Assembly: GCF_018130765.1 (NCBI RefSeq)
Contig: NZ_JAFCJZ010000003.1
Coordinates: forward strand, 467,386 to 531,385
DNA length: 64,000 bases
Source: Bradyrhizobium iriomotense
GTDB lineage: Bacteria; Pseudomonadota; Alphaproteobacteria; Rhizobiales; Xanthobacteraceae
Reading direction: 5' to 3'
Below the pieces are notes generated by a model, which saw only the letters and a program-made list of their open reading frames with translations, was not told the origin of the DNA and made no database searches. A program made the translations under genes and the position numbers. Of this stretch, positions 40,901-48,113 are shown in pieces. How positions within the stretch are numbered: position 1 is the first letter of the stretch; each line of letters starts with the position of its first letter.

Positions 40901-41076
40901 ACTTCCTCGACATTTCGGCATTCGGGATAACGGCTGGCGATTTTGCCACCAGAGTCACCATTGCCGACGTTGGGGCCGATACACTCGTCACGATCGACAG
41001 CGACCCAAGTCAAACGATCCGATTGGTTGGCATCGGCAACGCCACAACGGTTACGCAGTCTGACTTCCTACTCTAA
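34999..41076 (+). CDS. Giant secreted multidomain protein (LamG, cadherin-like, delta-60, VCBS, RTX)
   Basis: 2025 residues, no N-terminal signal peptide. Domains in order: LamG/ConA-like (about 25-235), cadherin-like (240-335), seven delta-60 repeats of about 55 residues (340-738, core SVALQPDGKIVVAGYS and FALVRYNADGSLDTTF), a second cadherin-like (740-840), an Ig-like (845-935), six FG-GAP/VCBS repeats (945-1260, LGNGDGTF), a cadherin-type (1265-1385), a second LamG (1385-1585), an Ig-like (1610-1710) and RTX nonapeptide repeats (1713-1990, GGAGNDxLNGG) with a C-terminal DFLL. RTX repeats and a short hydrophobic end are the mark of type I secretion; no T1SS genes lie in the window. It is likely a calcium-binding surface or matrix protein, probably an adhesin. 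RBS GGAGG is well placed. Confidence 0.92.
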   Translation: MTDTGFDGSSVTNQNEPPELLGPGAGAVAFYTFDDTSGGIVRDEQGDHDGAIIGATPAPGRTGDALQFNGSQYVSVPDSPDWTFGSDDFSIVLWANFSSAPGGPAGAPQGGVLVAHDEGGGETNKWWIAAYSGNLGVHVNSPTLGPQFFAETPFNPVPGEWYFIALTKSGSSYQLYVNDQPGGSAIQNFDIPDANVPLTIGQGEGFYFNGMIDGLGIYHRALSQEELLGIYQSGAGVPGDGIAVSIAENTTAVTTVAATDPDAGQTLTYSIAGGADANLFTIDPSSGALSFKSAPNFEAPADAGGDNVYDVTVQVSDGNGGSDTQAIAVTVGNANEAPTFVGGGIVTTAIGSADDFGRGLAVQPDGKMLVAGSSFNGTSVDFALVRYDADGHLDTSFGGDGKVVTDFGGTDDNGFSVVVDPNGKILVAGYTGSGAGSDFAIVRYNTDGSLDTDFGDGGKVATGLLTDDFGQSVALQSDGKIVVSGYSFNGSSFDFSLVRYNADGTLDTTFNGNGKVTTEVAFHDASYSVALQPDGKIVAAGHSFTGNGPNDFAIVRYNVDGSLDTSFDGDGRLTTDFGGTNDVGQSVAIQVDGKIVVAGYSLTGSNADFVVARYNVDGSLDASFGGDGKIRTSVVEGSDYGSSVTIGSDGKILVAGNSFNGSNTDFALVRYNADGSLDTTFGIGGTVTTQVGDGPDEGFSVKLQADGKILVSGYSNNGSNADFALIRYNPDGSLDTTFGASLSIPENTTSVTTLAATDPDTGQTLSYSIAGGPDASRFAIDANTGVLSFVSAPNFEAPTDAGGDNIYNVTVQVSDGAGGTSTQAIAVTVTNVDEIAPTLASITRNDAATTNAQMVNYTVTFSEPVTGVDIDQFSLVTSGVLGASIANVVPVVGSSGTQYTVSVSTGSGDGAVALAFTGTNVRDLAGNPIPGGTFQTVETLSGGMVGHLTEGDVNGDGHQDLVSENDTGGVAVALGNGDGTFGAPTVFPAGDALNGITIGDVDNDTFADIIASNSNAGTVSILLGTGDGTFAAPITAAADVPFPSDSDLGDFNEDGYADLVLKGALLFGNGDGTFQSPVHLPTVNAYISAVSDLDHDGHLDIINSSFGAGVQVFLGNGDGTFAEVAGLSGLGYWSLLADFNNDGDLDIAFTEYNGSLMVALGNGDGSFQPQMWSPIPNGGAGSIVSQDANGDGNTDLLYYDANDGGASYGISLLLGNGDGTFQAPHFIASGGTLSTQADFDADGRPDIAVYNAGVSTVMLNRPPTVVGPAYTIDKFDAPTTGAASVVTIEDVTHTFAVADFPFSDSSDAWSHSMANVIVTSLPTSGTLFYDGQAISTAQAAAGFAISSADMAAGRFTYAPPANGNGAGLASFSFRVQDTGLPAAGTLATWTFDGTAADISGYGHNLTLTGGASFATGLSGQALSLDGAKASGAILSTAPAAFDLAGNDFTIQVWAKFNDLSHESVLIEKWTNDSGPGWTFTRLDDGRLQFYAAGVAILTTGPLPIDTGVWHQFVAERSGDTFSIFLDGALVMSDTGSGAIIASPAPLLLGGRNAGDPRNFTVDGEIDNVVILDHAWSSEEVAGNWNGGAGIVIGQNISNSATMTIGVTPVNDAPTGQPFISDVTPTEGQLVSVSRGSIDDPDGTTTSVFSYQWQAFNGTVWTDIAGATSSNLVPSQAQVGQMLRAVVRFTDDSGTLEAVTSDATGIVGDLVTGNNSANVLTGTAAEDILNGLGGNDTLNGLAGNDVLNGGAGNDRLNGGTGDDAMTGGTDNDIYVIDSPGDTVIEAVGGGTDTIETTLNSFSLTSLANLENLTFTGAGDFVGTGNALSNTVRGGNGSDRFVATIGDGNDSYFGGNGVDTIDLSGTTAAATVTGSTATSAQIGSDILSGIENIIGSQGNDQITGTGGANVIGGGNGNDIINAGGGDDRVVGGAGNDTMDGGGGNDTFVFASGFGNDNINSFDANPIGGQDFLDISAFGITAGDFATRVTIADVGADTLVTIDSDPSQTIRLVGIGNATTVTQSDFLL

Positions 41077-41430
41077 ACGGGATCGCGGTTTGCCGTACGG
41101 CGAAGCCCGCCGACTTCGGTGCTAGGGCTGATGCAAGCGATCTATGCCCATACTGGCAGTGTTGCCGGGGTGAGCGCGCGCGTACCTAGGTCCCTCCGCA
41201 AGCTCCGCCGCCACGAATTCATCTCGTTCAAACGCGCGAGCCCAATTGTCGCACCTCGCTGTGAACCACCTCACACGCACGCTCACATCAATCATGCGAC
41301 AAAATACCTGCTGTGATTGTGCGTGGCAGATTGCCACCACATCGGCTTGAAATGAGCTGCACACGCCAGAACGACATGTTGAAATAGTCTCTCAACTGGC
41401 CAGAAGGCCGATGGGAGCTATGGAGACACT
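41077..41430. other. 354-bp gap without a supported gene
   Basis: Lies between the giant secreted protein and the 98-residue protein. Short frames exist on both strands but have neither RBS nor protein-like composition. No hairpin that would end the long upstream transcript was recognised. Confidence 0.5.
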
Positions 41431-41727
41431 ATGGCTGACAAACTCGGACAGAGCATGGTTGGTACGTGGACCAAGACCACGGCGGCTGCGTGCGCAGACA
41501 AATATCCCGCCACCCTCACATTCTCGACTGGCACCTACCGCGGCCTGCGCGGCGAGGGGCAGGGCATGGTGTGGTGGGATGCGGGTATCTACCGTCTCGA
41601 AGACTCCAGGACACTCGTCGTCGGGACGGCGAACGATGAGCTTGTGACCTATCACATTTCACTTGAGGCCGACCGATTTGAGTTCACGGATTCAGAGGGC
41701 TGTCTTGTGACGTACCGGCGCGCGTAG
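41431..41727 (+). CDS. Small lipocalin-like protein, unknown function
   Basis: 98 residues, without signal peptide or TM. The sequence alternates as in a small beta-barrel (MVGTWTKTTAAACADKYPATLTFSTGTYRG, YRLEDSRTLVVGTANDELVTYHISLEADRFEFTD), with cysteines at about 22 and 90. RBS GGAGACACT. The composition and an intrinsic terminator directly at its stop support a real single-gene transcript. No family is recognised. It lies between the giant secreted protein and the metzincin-like gene on the same strand. Confidence 0.75.
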   Translation: MADKLGQSMVGTWTKTTAAACADKYPATLTFSTGTYRGLRGEGQGMVWWDAGIYRLEDSRTLVVGTANDELVTYHISLEADRFEFTDSEGCLVTYRRA

Positions 41728-41748
41728 GATCACGCGCCGGATTTTTTT
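41715..41748 (+). terminator. Intrinsic terminator overlapping the stop codon
   Basis: Stem CCGGCGCG (41715-41722) with CGCGCCGG (41733-41740), followed directly by ATTTTTTT. The stop TAG (41725-41727) lies in the loop, so the last codons of the 98-residue protein form the left arm. Confidence 0.8.
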
Positions 41749-41853
41749 ACGCCCGATTTTTTACGCCCTGGCCAACAAGAAATTCGGTTCAACCGCCAAC
41801 GAGCCCGTTGCTCATGTCGATCGCCTCCACGTTTTCAACGAGGAGATTACGAC

Positions 41854-44148
41854 ATGTGCAATTGCTCAGAGCATGAATCGGGTGGAAGCCTTTCGAACAT
41901 GACTGCGGCTTCGGTCGAGCCGGCCCTGAAGCCGCAGGTGCCGCTGTCGCGCCAGATCAGTTTTGATGACGATTCCGGCGATCACGCGGCCTCGACCGAT
42001 CTGCAGCCCATTCCGCCGTTCAGGCTCTGCCGGCTCGACTTCCGCGAGGGCTGCTACCAGATCAACTTCCGGCCGACGGCTGGCTTCGTGTCCTTCGAGG
42101 GCACGCTGCGCGTCGATCGCTCGACGCCCGACGGCGGCGCGGACCATCTGATCGTCAGCGGCGATCTCTACTCGCGCCTGCCGATCATCAAGCCGCCGAT
42201 CCCGCCGCTGCCGCCAATCCCGATCCCGATTCCGATCCCGCCGGTGCCGCCTGTGGGCGACCAGGACGTAGATGAAGCAGCAGCGGACGCGGGCCTGACG
42301 AGCATCGCCGCGTCGCTCAGCGCTGTCGACGAGCCCTTGATTCCGCTTCCGATCCGCAGGCCAAAAATCCCCATCTTCCCCCGCGCGCGCTATCATTCCT
42401 ATCTCAGGGTAACCAGCGTGTCCGCGCCGATCGCGGTGCCGGTGCCGAAGAAGTGCGAGCTGACGATCGTCGCCGAGCAGTTCAACTACACGCAGCCGCC
42501 GACCGGCCAGTTCAAGGGTACGTTCCCGTCGACGCCGTCGCGCACCGTGACGATGAAGCTTTCAAAGGTGCCGGCGCCGTTTCCGTTCTCCCTGACCGGC
42601 GGGCCGTTCTACCAGGGCCGGCTGTTCGAGGGCGGCGTGGACAAGGGCAGCGTTACGCTGGCGTGGGTGTCAAAGTTCTTCCGCCGCTGCACGCTGGAGA
42701 TCGACACGCTGGTTGGAGCCGTGCGGCCCGCACCCGTGCCCGATGGCGCCGGCGGCACCGAGTTCTTCGACACCGTCTTCGCCAAGACCGGCTGGCAGCT
42801 GACCGTGGTGCAGGACCAGCAAAACGTCCCGGTGCCATCCGGTGTGGTGGCGACCAATTGCTGGAGCTCGGCGGATCTGCACGCGCTGATGACCAGCGTG
42901 CGCAAGCCGTCGACCAACCTCGACACCGAATGGCGCGTGCACATGATCGTGGTGCCCGCAAAGCTCGGCTGCTCGCGCGGCATCATGTACGACCAGATCG
43001 GCGTTCCCCGCGAAGGCTGCGCCAGCTTCTCCGACGACGGCTATCCGGTCGCGGACTCCTCCAACTTCGGCCTCGCCGCCAACAAGAAGCAGCGCGACGT
43101 GCCGCGTGCGTTCCTGCGCAGCGCGACCCACGAGCTGACGCACACGCTGAACCAGATCCACCAGGAGCAGGAGACGGCGGCCGACAACTCGATCATGACC
43201 ACGACGCCGAGCGTCGCGGACGTGCTCGGCGGTCCCGCGACCGGCGCGCCCGGTGTATTCCCGGACCAGATCAAGCTCGCGCACAACACCAACGTCCGTC
43301 ATCACCTCAACCACATGCCCGATCCCGTCATCCGTCCGGGCGGATGGCCGTTCGCAAGCTGGTTCCCGACCGGCGCGCCGCAAGCCGCCGATCGCCACGA
43401 CTTCGAACCTTCCGAGCTGGCGCTGACGGTCACGGCCAATACCGACCGCGTCGCGCTCGGCCAGCCCTTGGATCTGACCTGGACGATGACGAACAACAGC
43501 GGCGTGTCGCTGCGCGCGCCGAACGACGTCAGCACCGAGGCCCTGTTCACGTCGATCACCGTCACCGACGGGGAAGGGCGCGAGCGGCCCGTGCGGCCCT
43601 TCGTCATCCTCTGCGAGCACGCGAAGCTGAGCGAGCTCGAGCCCGGCAAGAGCATCACGGCCTCGGCGAAAGTGTTCTGGAGCACGGCCGGTTTTGCGTT
43701 CGAGAAGCCGGGCCGCTACCGCGTCGACGTCGCCGTGTCGTGGTCGGCGCAGGGCGTGATGGTCGGCGTGCAGTCGGGCATCGACGTGTTCGTCGACTAT
43801 CCGACCAGCGCCACCGACAACCATTCGGCCAATCTCGTGCTGCATCCCGAGGTTGGAAAATGGGTGGCGCTCGGCGGCGATGCCTATCATCTCGGGGAAG
43901 CGTGCCGGCGGTTGCAGGCGCTCAGCCAGACAGGCGCTGCGCGGGCCGTCGCCGGCGACGGCGCGCCGGCGCCAAGCGTGCTCGACGGTTTTGCCGACCT
44001 GATGCCCGACCGCGCCAAGCTTGCCAGGCTCCGTCCCGAACTGACCGCCGACACCGGCGGCCGCGCGGCCCGCGGACCGGCGCGAGCCGCAGCCCCGGGA
44101 CGCAAGCGCGCGGCGAAGGCCAAGAAGCGCACGGGGCGAAAAGGGTAG
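41854..44148 (+). CDS. Metzincin-like zinc metallopeptidase, no signal peptide
   Basis: 764 residues. The zinc motif HELTHTLNQIH gives His426, Glu427, His430 and His436 in HExxHxxNxxH spacing, the metzincin pattern with Asn in place of the usual Gly. A Met-turn-like SIMT follows (Met448). The N-terminus MCNCSEHESGGS is Cys-containing and not a signal peptide. Residues about 110-133 are a run of Pro-Ile repeats (PPIPPLPPIPIPIP). Residues about 520-660 form a beta domain (LALTVTANTDRVALGQPLDLTWTMTNNSG) and the C-terminus is strongly basic (GRKRAAKAKKRTGRKG). A peptidase role is likely, the target is unknown, and how it might leave the cell is unclear. Next on the strand is a Vps62-like protein. 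Confidence 0.75.
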   Translation: MCNCSEHESGGSLSNMTAASVEPALKPQVPLSRQISFDDDSGDHAASTDLQPIPPFRLCRLDFREGCYQINFRPTAGFVSFEGTLRVDRSTPDGGADHLIVSGDLYSRLPIIKPPIPPLPPIPIPIPIPPVPPVGDQDVDEAAADAGLTSIAASLSAVDEPLIPLPIRRPKIPIFPRARYHSYLRVTSVSAPIAVPVPKKCELTIVAEQFNYTQPPTGQFKGTFPSTPSRTVTMKLSKVPAPFPFSLTGGPFYQGRLFEGGVDKGSVTLAWVSKFFRRCTLEIDTLVGAVRPAPVPDGAGGTEFFDTVFAKTGWQLTVVQDQQNVPVPSGVVATNCWSSADLHALMTSVRKPSTNLDTEWRVHMIVVPAKLGCSRGIMYDQIGVPREGCASFSDDGYPVADSSNFGLAANKKQRDVPRAFLRSATHELTHTLNQIHQEQETAADNSIMTTTPSVADVLGGPATGAPGVFPDQIKLAHNTNVRHHLNHMPDPVIRPGGWPFASWFPTGAPQAADRHDFEPSELALTVTANTDRVALGQPLDLTWTMTNNSGVSLRAPNDVSTEALFTSITVTDGEGRERPVRPFVILCEHAKLSELEPGKSITASAKVFWSTAGFAFEKPGRYRVDVAVSWSAQGVMVGVQSGIDVFVDYPTSATDNHSANLVLHPEVGKWVALGGDAYHLGEACRRLQALSQTGAARAVAGDGAPAPSVLDGFADLMPDRAKLARLRPELTADTGGRAARGPARAAAPGRKRAAKAKKRTGRKG

Positions 44149-44390
44149 GGCGTTTCGCCGGGTCCGGCGAAGACTGCCGGTGTCGAAGCGACGGTGCGCA
44201 CCCGCGACGATGTCGCGAGTGTGCGCCGTCACCTCCACCGGCGCAATGACGGCAATGTGAAATTCTCCATGTGTGCCTGCACCAAATTTCAGCGTGATGC
44301 GTGTTCGCTTTAAGCGTGTATTAGCTTAGACTGTCGCCCGCGAGGGCGGGGCTGCTTCGTGCCTGATAGCGCTTGTTGGAAGCTCCCGAC
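44149..44390. other. Gap between the metzincin-like and Vps62-like genes
   Basis: No gene or terminator was recognised here. It ends in the three 15-bp repeats before the next start; the promoter of the Vps62-like gene is likely in it, but no clear -35/-10 was found. Confidence 0.4.
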
Positions 44391-44435
44391 CGTCGATCCA
44401 AGAACTGTCGATCCACGAACCGTCGATCCAAGACC
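44391..44435 (+). repeat. Three tandem 15-bp repeats just before a start codon
   Basis: Units 44391-44405 CGTCGATCCAAGAAC, 44406-44420 TGTCGATCCACGAAC and 44421-44435 CGTCGATCCAAGACC. They end 15 bp before the ATG of the Vps62-like gene and lie in its leader. As the period is 15 bp they keep the reading frame of a possible N-terminal extension from a TTG at 44373. Confidence 0.85.
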
Positions 44436-44450
44436 AGCAGGGAGCAAATC

Positions 44451-46373
44451 ATGGCCTGGCCTACGCTTGCCCAACTCGTGTCGAACTTCGCGCCGATGCT
44501 TCATCTCGACAAGGACGAGGTCAATCTGCCCTCGTCGACCGACTGGTACATCAACCAGGTCGGCTATCAGGCCGCCGGCGGCATCTATTCCGGTCCCGGT
44601 CAGTGGAACTGGGGGACGGTCGAGCAGAGCAGCCCCGACGACTATCTGGTCGCGCCGCAGGTCATATGGGCCTCGCTGATGAAGGGCTATCTTCCCAGCG
44701 CCACCAGCTATGTCCATGTCCTGCCGGTCGACGACCGCACCGACATGGTCGATCTCCAGTACTGGCTGTTCTATCCCTATAACGGGCAGGAGACCTGCGA
44801 GGTCACCGGCTGGACCGGCTCCACCGGTCAGGCGCTGATGCCGCTCTCGATCCATTGGGGCGATTGGGAATGCGTCATCGTGCGCGTCAATGTCGCCCAG
44901 CAGGTCGTCGGCGTGTTCTTCTCGCAGCATTCGGGCGGACAATGGTGCTCGCCGAACGACGGCTTCCTCACGTTCAGCAGCGGCACGCATCCGAATGTCT
45001 ATGTCGCGAGCGGCTCGCACGCCAACTACCCGGCCTCGAGCAACGACACCTATGAGATCGACGGCGTCGATATATGGGATGTGCGCTTCGCGGTCGCCGA
45101 TTACGCGCGGGGCGGCGGTCCGAACGTCAATCTGGCCACGCCCAACCCGCCGGTCGTGATCCAGAACGACGCGCAGGCGATCCTGCCCACGCCCGTGACT
45201 CCGCCGCCCTGGCTCGCTTTCAAGGGCCGCTGGGGACAGCCGCTCGAGCCCACGCTGACCGATGCGCAGATCGGCTCATTGGTCGCCGCCGCCGCAAACG
45301 GCATGAACCTGAACTCGCTGGTCGAGGATGCCGTGCAGTCCATCGCGAGCTCGACGACGCTGCAGGCCTGGCTCTCCGAAGTGATCCTGCCGATCGTGAA
45401 GGGCGATCTGACCGGACCGACGACACCGTCGCAGAAGGGCTCCTGGGCCGTCACGCCCACCTTCCTGGCTTTCGGCACCGACCAGTCGATCCCGTCGAGC
45501 GCCAGCCTCATTCCGGTGGCGCTGGCGACGATGCCGGGATCGGAGATCATCTGCATCGGAATGGGGCTTCCGTTGCCGCCGATGATGGGGGCGTGGAGCT
45601 TCAATCAGGGCCAATGGTCCAAGGCGCCGTCGCCGACCATGAACCAGCTCGCCGGACTGGCCGCCTGCGCCACGCCCTCGGGGGGCCTCGCGCTGCTCGG
45701 ACTGCTCAACAACAAGAGCCTCGTCGCCTACACCTCCTCGTCAGGGTCCGGAGGACCATGGAGCGTGCCGGGGCTCTGGCCGGCGCCGACGGCCGCGACC
45801 GGGGCCAGCATCGGCCAGTACAACGGCGCCTGGTACATTGCCTGGGGCGGCAGCGACGGCACCATCCAGTATCTCAGCACGACCGACTGGGTGCACTTCG
45901 GGTCGCCGCAGCGCGTGATGCTCCCCGGCGACAACGGTCCGGTGGCGGCGACGATCGCGGGCGGTGCGCTGGTGGCGCCCGCGGTGGAGTGCTGCGGTGG
46001 CTCGCTGGTGATCGTGGCGCCGGTCGCAGGTCTCGAAAAGGGGATGCCGACGGTGCTCGGCGCCTATGTCTCGCCCGACGGATCGAACTGGACCGGCCCC
46101 AATCTCTTGCCGAGCATGTCGCTCTATTCGGATTCGAGCGGCTCACTCGCGGGAGGGCCGAACGGGACGCTCTATTGCTTCTACGCCGACAGCAACAAGA
46201 AGGTGCGCTACGCGGCCACCAGCGACGGCGCGGACTGGAGCGATTCAGGCACGATCGCCGGCGCGTTCTCGACGCGGACGCCCAGCGTGATCCCCTGGCA
46301 GGGCGGCTTCCTCGTCGTGCATCCCGGCAAGGGGTCACCGACGCTCTACTGGAACAGCGCGACGTTCGAGTAG
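44451..46373 (+). CDS. Vps62-like N-terminal domain with C-terminal beta-propeller-like domain
   Basis: 640 residues. Residues about 1-250 match the Vps62/DUF946 type: FAPMLHLDKDEVNLPSSTDWYI, MVDLQYWLFYPYNG, IHWGDWECVIVR, YVASGSHANYP and WGQPL. The middle (about 250-340) is helical; the rest (about 345-640) has repeated strand motifs (GAWYIAWGGSDGTIQYLSTTDW, GTLYCFYADSNKKVRYAATSDG) of a sialidase- or propeller-like fold. No signal peptide. The function of Vps62-like proteins in bacteria is unknown. The ATG at 44451 is chosen because MAWPTLAQLV is the family-like start and GGGAG precedes it. An inverted 20-bp hairpin ends the gene. Confidence 0.75.
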   Translation: MAWPTLAQLVSNFAPMLHLDKDEVNLPSSTDWYINQVGYQAAGGIYSGPGQWNWGTVEQSSPDDYLVAPQVIWASLMKGYLPSATSYVHVLPVDDRTDMVDLQYWLFYPYNGQETCEVTGWTGSTGQALMPLSIHWGDWECVIVRVNVAQQVVGVFFSQHSGGQWCSPNDGFLTFSSGTHPNVYVASGSHANYPASSNDTYEIDGVDIWDVRFAVADYARGGGPNVNLATPNPPVVIQNDAQAILPTPVTPPPWLAFKGRWGQPLEPTLTDAQIGSLVAAAANGMNLNSLVEDAVQSIASSTTLQAWLSEVILPIVKGDLTGPTTPSQKGSWAVTPTFLAFGTDQSIPSSASLIPVALATMPGSEIICIGMGLPLPPMMGAWSFNQGQWSKAPSPTMNQLAGLAACATPSGGLALLGLLNNKSLVAYTSSSGSGGPWSVPGLWPAPTAATGASIGQYNGAWYIAWGGSDGTIQYLSTTDWVHFGSPQRVMLPGDNGPVAATIAGGALVAPAVECCGGSLVIVAPVAGLEKGMPTVLGAYVSPDGSNWTGPNLLPSMSLYSDSSGSLAGGPNGTLYCFYADSNKKVRYAATSDGADWSDSGTIAGAFSTRTPSVIPWQGGFLVVHPGKGSPTLYWNSATFE

Positions 46374-46394
46374 GGCGCGAGGCGCGATCAGGGT

Positions 46395-46439
46395 CAGCGT
46401 CACTTCACCCGCGCCTGCTGGCGCGGGTGAAGTACGCTG
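46395..46439. terminator. Bidirectional hairpin between convergent genes
   Basis: Stem of about 20 bp: inner arms ACTTCACCCGCGCC (46402-46415) and its perfect complement (46420-46433), a TGCT loop, and flanking CAGCGT/ACGCTG (46395-46400 and 46434-46439). It is placed between the stops of the Vps62-like and dehydrogenase genes and can serve both. Confidence 0.7.
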
Positions 46440-46444
46440 CGCCG

Positions 46445-47836
46445 TCAGAACCGCGCGTCGATGTCGACGACGTCGATCAGCTTGTGATTGACGAATTCCT
46501 TGAGGCCGAGCCCCAGAAGTTCGCGTCCGTAGCCGGAGCGGCGGATGCCGCCGAAGGGCAGGTCGGCCTCGACCTTGGTCGGATGGTTGACGAACACCAT
46601 GCCGGTCGAGATCTTCCTGGCGACGTCGGCGCCGCGCTTGGTGTCTGCGGTGAACACCGAGCCGCCGAGGCCGAACGGGGAATCGTTGGCGATGCGTACG
46701 GCATCGTTCTCGTCCTTGGCGCGGAACAGCATCGAGACGGGACCGAAGAACTCCCAGTAGCGCGCCGGATTGTCCTCGCCGACATCGATCAGGATCGTCG
46801 GCTGCACGAAGGCGCCCTGGTTGGGGACGGGCGGGCCGACCTGCTCGGCCTTGGCGCCGTGGGCGACAGCCTGGCGGATCTTCTCCTTGATCTCGTCGGC
46901 CGCCGCCTGCGAGGACAGCGGAGCGAGCGTCGTTTCTGGCGCGAAGGGATCGCCCGCCCTGAGGCCGGCCACGCCTTCGCGGTAGCGCGCCAGGAACTCG
47001 TCATAGACCGCGTCGACGATGATCATGCGCTTGGAGGAGACGCAGACCTGGCCGCCGTTCCAGTGACGGCCGAACACCGCCCATTTGATCGTCTTGGCCA
47101 TGTCGGCGTCGGCCAGCACGACGAACGCATCGGCGCCGCCGAGCTCCATGGTCGATTTCTTCAGCGCCTTGCCGGCCTGCGCGGCGACCACCGCGCCGGC
47201 ATCCTCGGAGCCCGTGAGGGCCACGCCGTGCACGCGCGGGTCGTTGATGATCGTCTCGACCTGGGAGCGCGTCGCGTAGAGATTGATGAAGGCGCCTTTG
47301 GGTAGGCCGGCTTCGCGCATCAGCCGTTCGAACGCCGCCGCGCTCTGCGGCACGTTGGAGGCGTGCTTGAGCAGCATGGTGTTGCCGGCGGAAAGCTGCG
47401 GCGCGATGATGCGGGCGATCTGGTAGTAGGGGAAATTCCAGGGCTCGATGGCGAGCAGCACGCCGAGCGGCTCGCAGACGATGACGGCCTCGCCCTCGGC
47501 GGGATCGGCGACAGTCAGTTTCTCCGGGCGCAGCAGGCGCTCGGCATTGGCGACGTAATATTCGAAGATCTTCGCCGACAGTTCGACCTCGGCCTTCGCT
47601 TCGGTGAACAGCTTGCCCATTTCGAGCGTCAGGAGTTTTGCATAGGCGTCGGCGTCCCTGCGCAGCAGATCGGCCGCCTTTTGCAGGATCGCGCCGCGCG
47701 CCGCGTAGGACGTCTCGCGCCAGGCAAGGAAGGCCGCATGCGCCGCGTCGATCGCGTGGGCGACCTCGGCATCGCTTGCGGTGGGGAATGTCTTGAGGAC
47801 TTCGCCCGTGTAGGGGTAGGTGGTTGCGTAGGCCAT
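46445..47836 (-). CDS. NAD(P)-dependent aldehyde dehydrogenase (succinate-semialdehyde dehydrogenase-like)
   Basis: 463 residues, full length for the ALDH class. Catalytic Cys in GGQVCVSSKR, the general base Glu in KSTMELGGADAFVV, the NAD-binding ALTGSEDAGA, the Asn in IEPWNFPYYQ, and KHASNVPQSA. Within the family it is most like the NAD-dependent GabD/YneI (Sad) type of succinate-semialdehyde dehydrogenases, shorter than GabD and without an N-terminal extension. It oxidises an aldehyde to the acid. The neighbours do not tell which. It is divergent from the serine hydrolase gene by 277 bp. Confidence 0.88.
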   Translation of the reverse strand: MAYATTYPYTGEVLKTFPTASDAEVAHAIDAAHAAFLAWRETSYAARGAILQKAADLLRRDADAYAKLLTLEMGKLFTEAKAEVELSAKIFEYYVANAERLLRPEKLTVADPAEGEAVIVCEPLGVLLAIEPWNFPYYQIARIIAPQLSAGNTMLLKHASNVPQSAAAFERLMREAGLPKGAFINLYATRSQVETIINDPRVHGVALTGSEDAGAVVAAQAGKALKKSTMELGGADAFVVLADADMAKTIKWAVFGRHWNGGQVCVSSKRMIIVDAVYDEFLARYREGVAGLRAGDPFAPETTLAPLSSQAAADEIKEKIRQAVAHGAKAEQVGPPVPNQGAFVQPTILIDVGEDNPARYWEFFGPVSMLFRAKDENDAVRIANDSPFGLGGSVFTADTKRGADVARKISTGMVFVNHPTKVEADLPFGGIRRSGYGRELLGLGLKEFVNHKLIDVVDIDARF

Positions 47837-48113
47837 GTGTCGTTCTCGCTTCAGGCATCGTGCAGTGCTTGGTGCCGGCTGCCTTCATGCGCTTCCGACG
47901 TGACTGCTAATGCAAGGATGGATCACAACGGCATTCGTCACTTTGAGGCAGGTCAATCGAGATGTCTCAGTGCCGATCACGAGACGGCGAGCGGGGGGCG
48001 CTGGACCTGTCGTCATCAGGGTTCACTGCACAGCACCCCGGCACAAACGCGGGATGTGGGTTGCGCTGTCCCATGATACGCCAGCCACATCGTTCTCTCT
48101 GGAGCCTGCCTTC

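Noticed and set aside
42670..44238. Minus-strand frame of 522 codons
   Set aside because: Antisense to the metzincin-like gene, with no motif.
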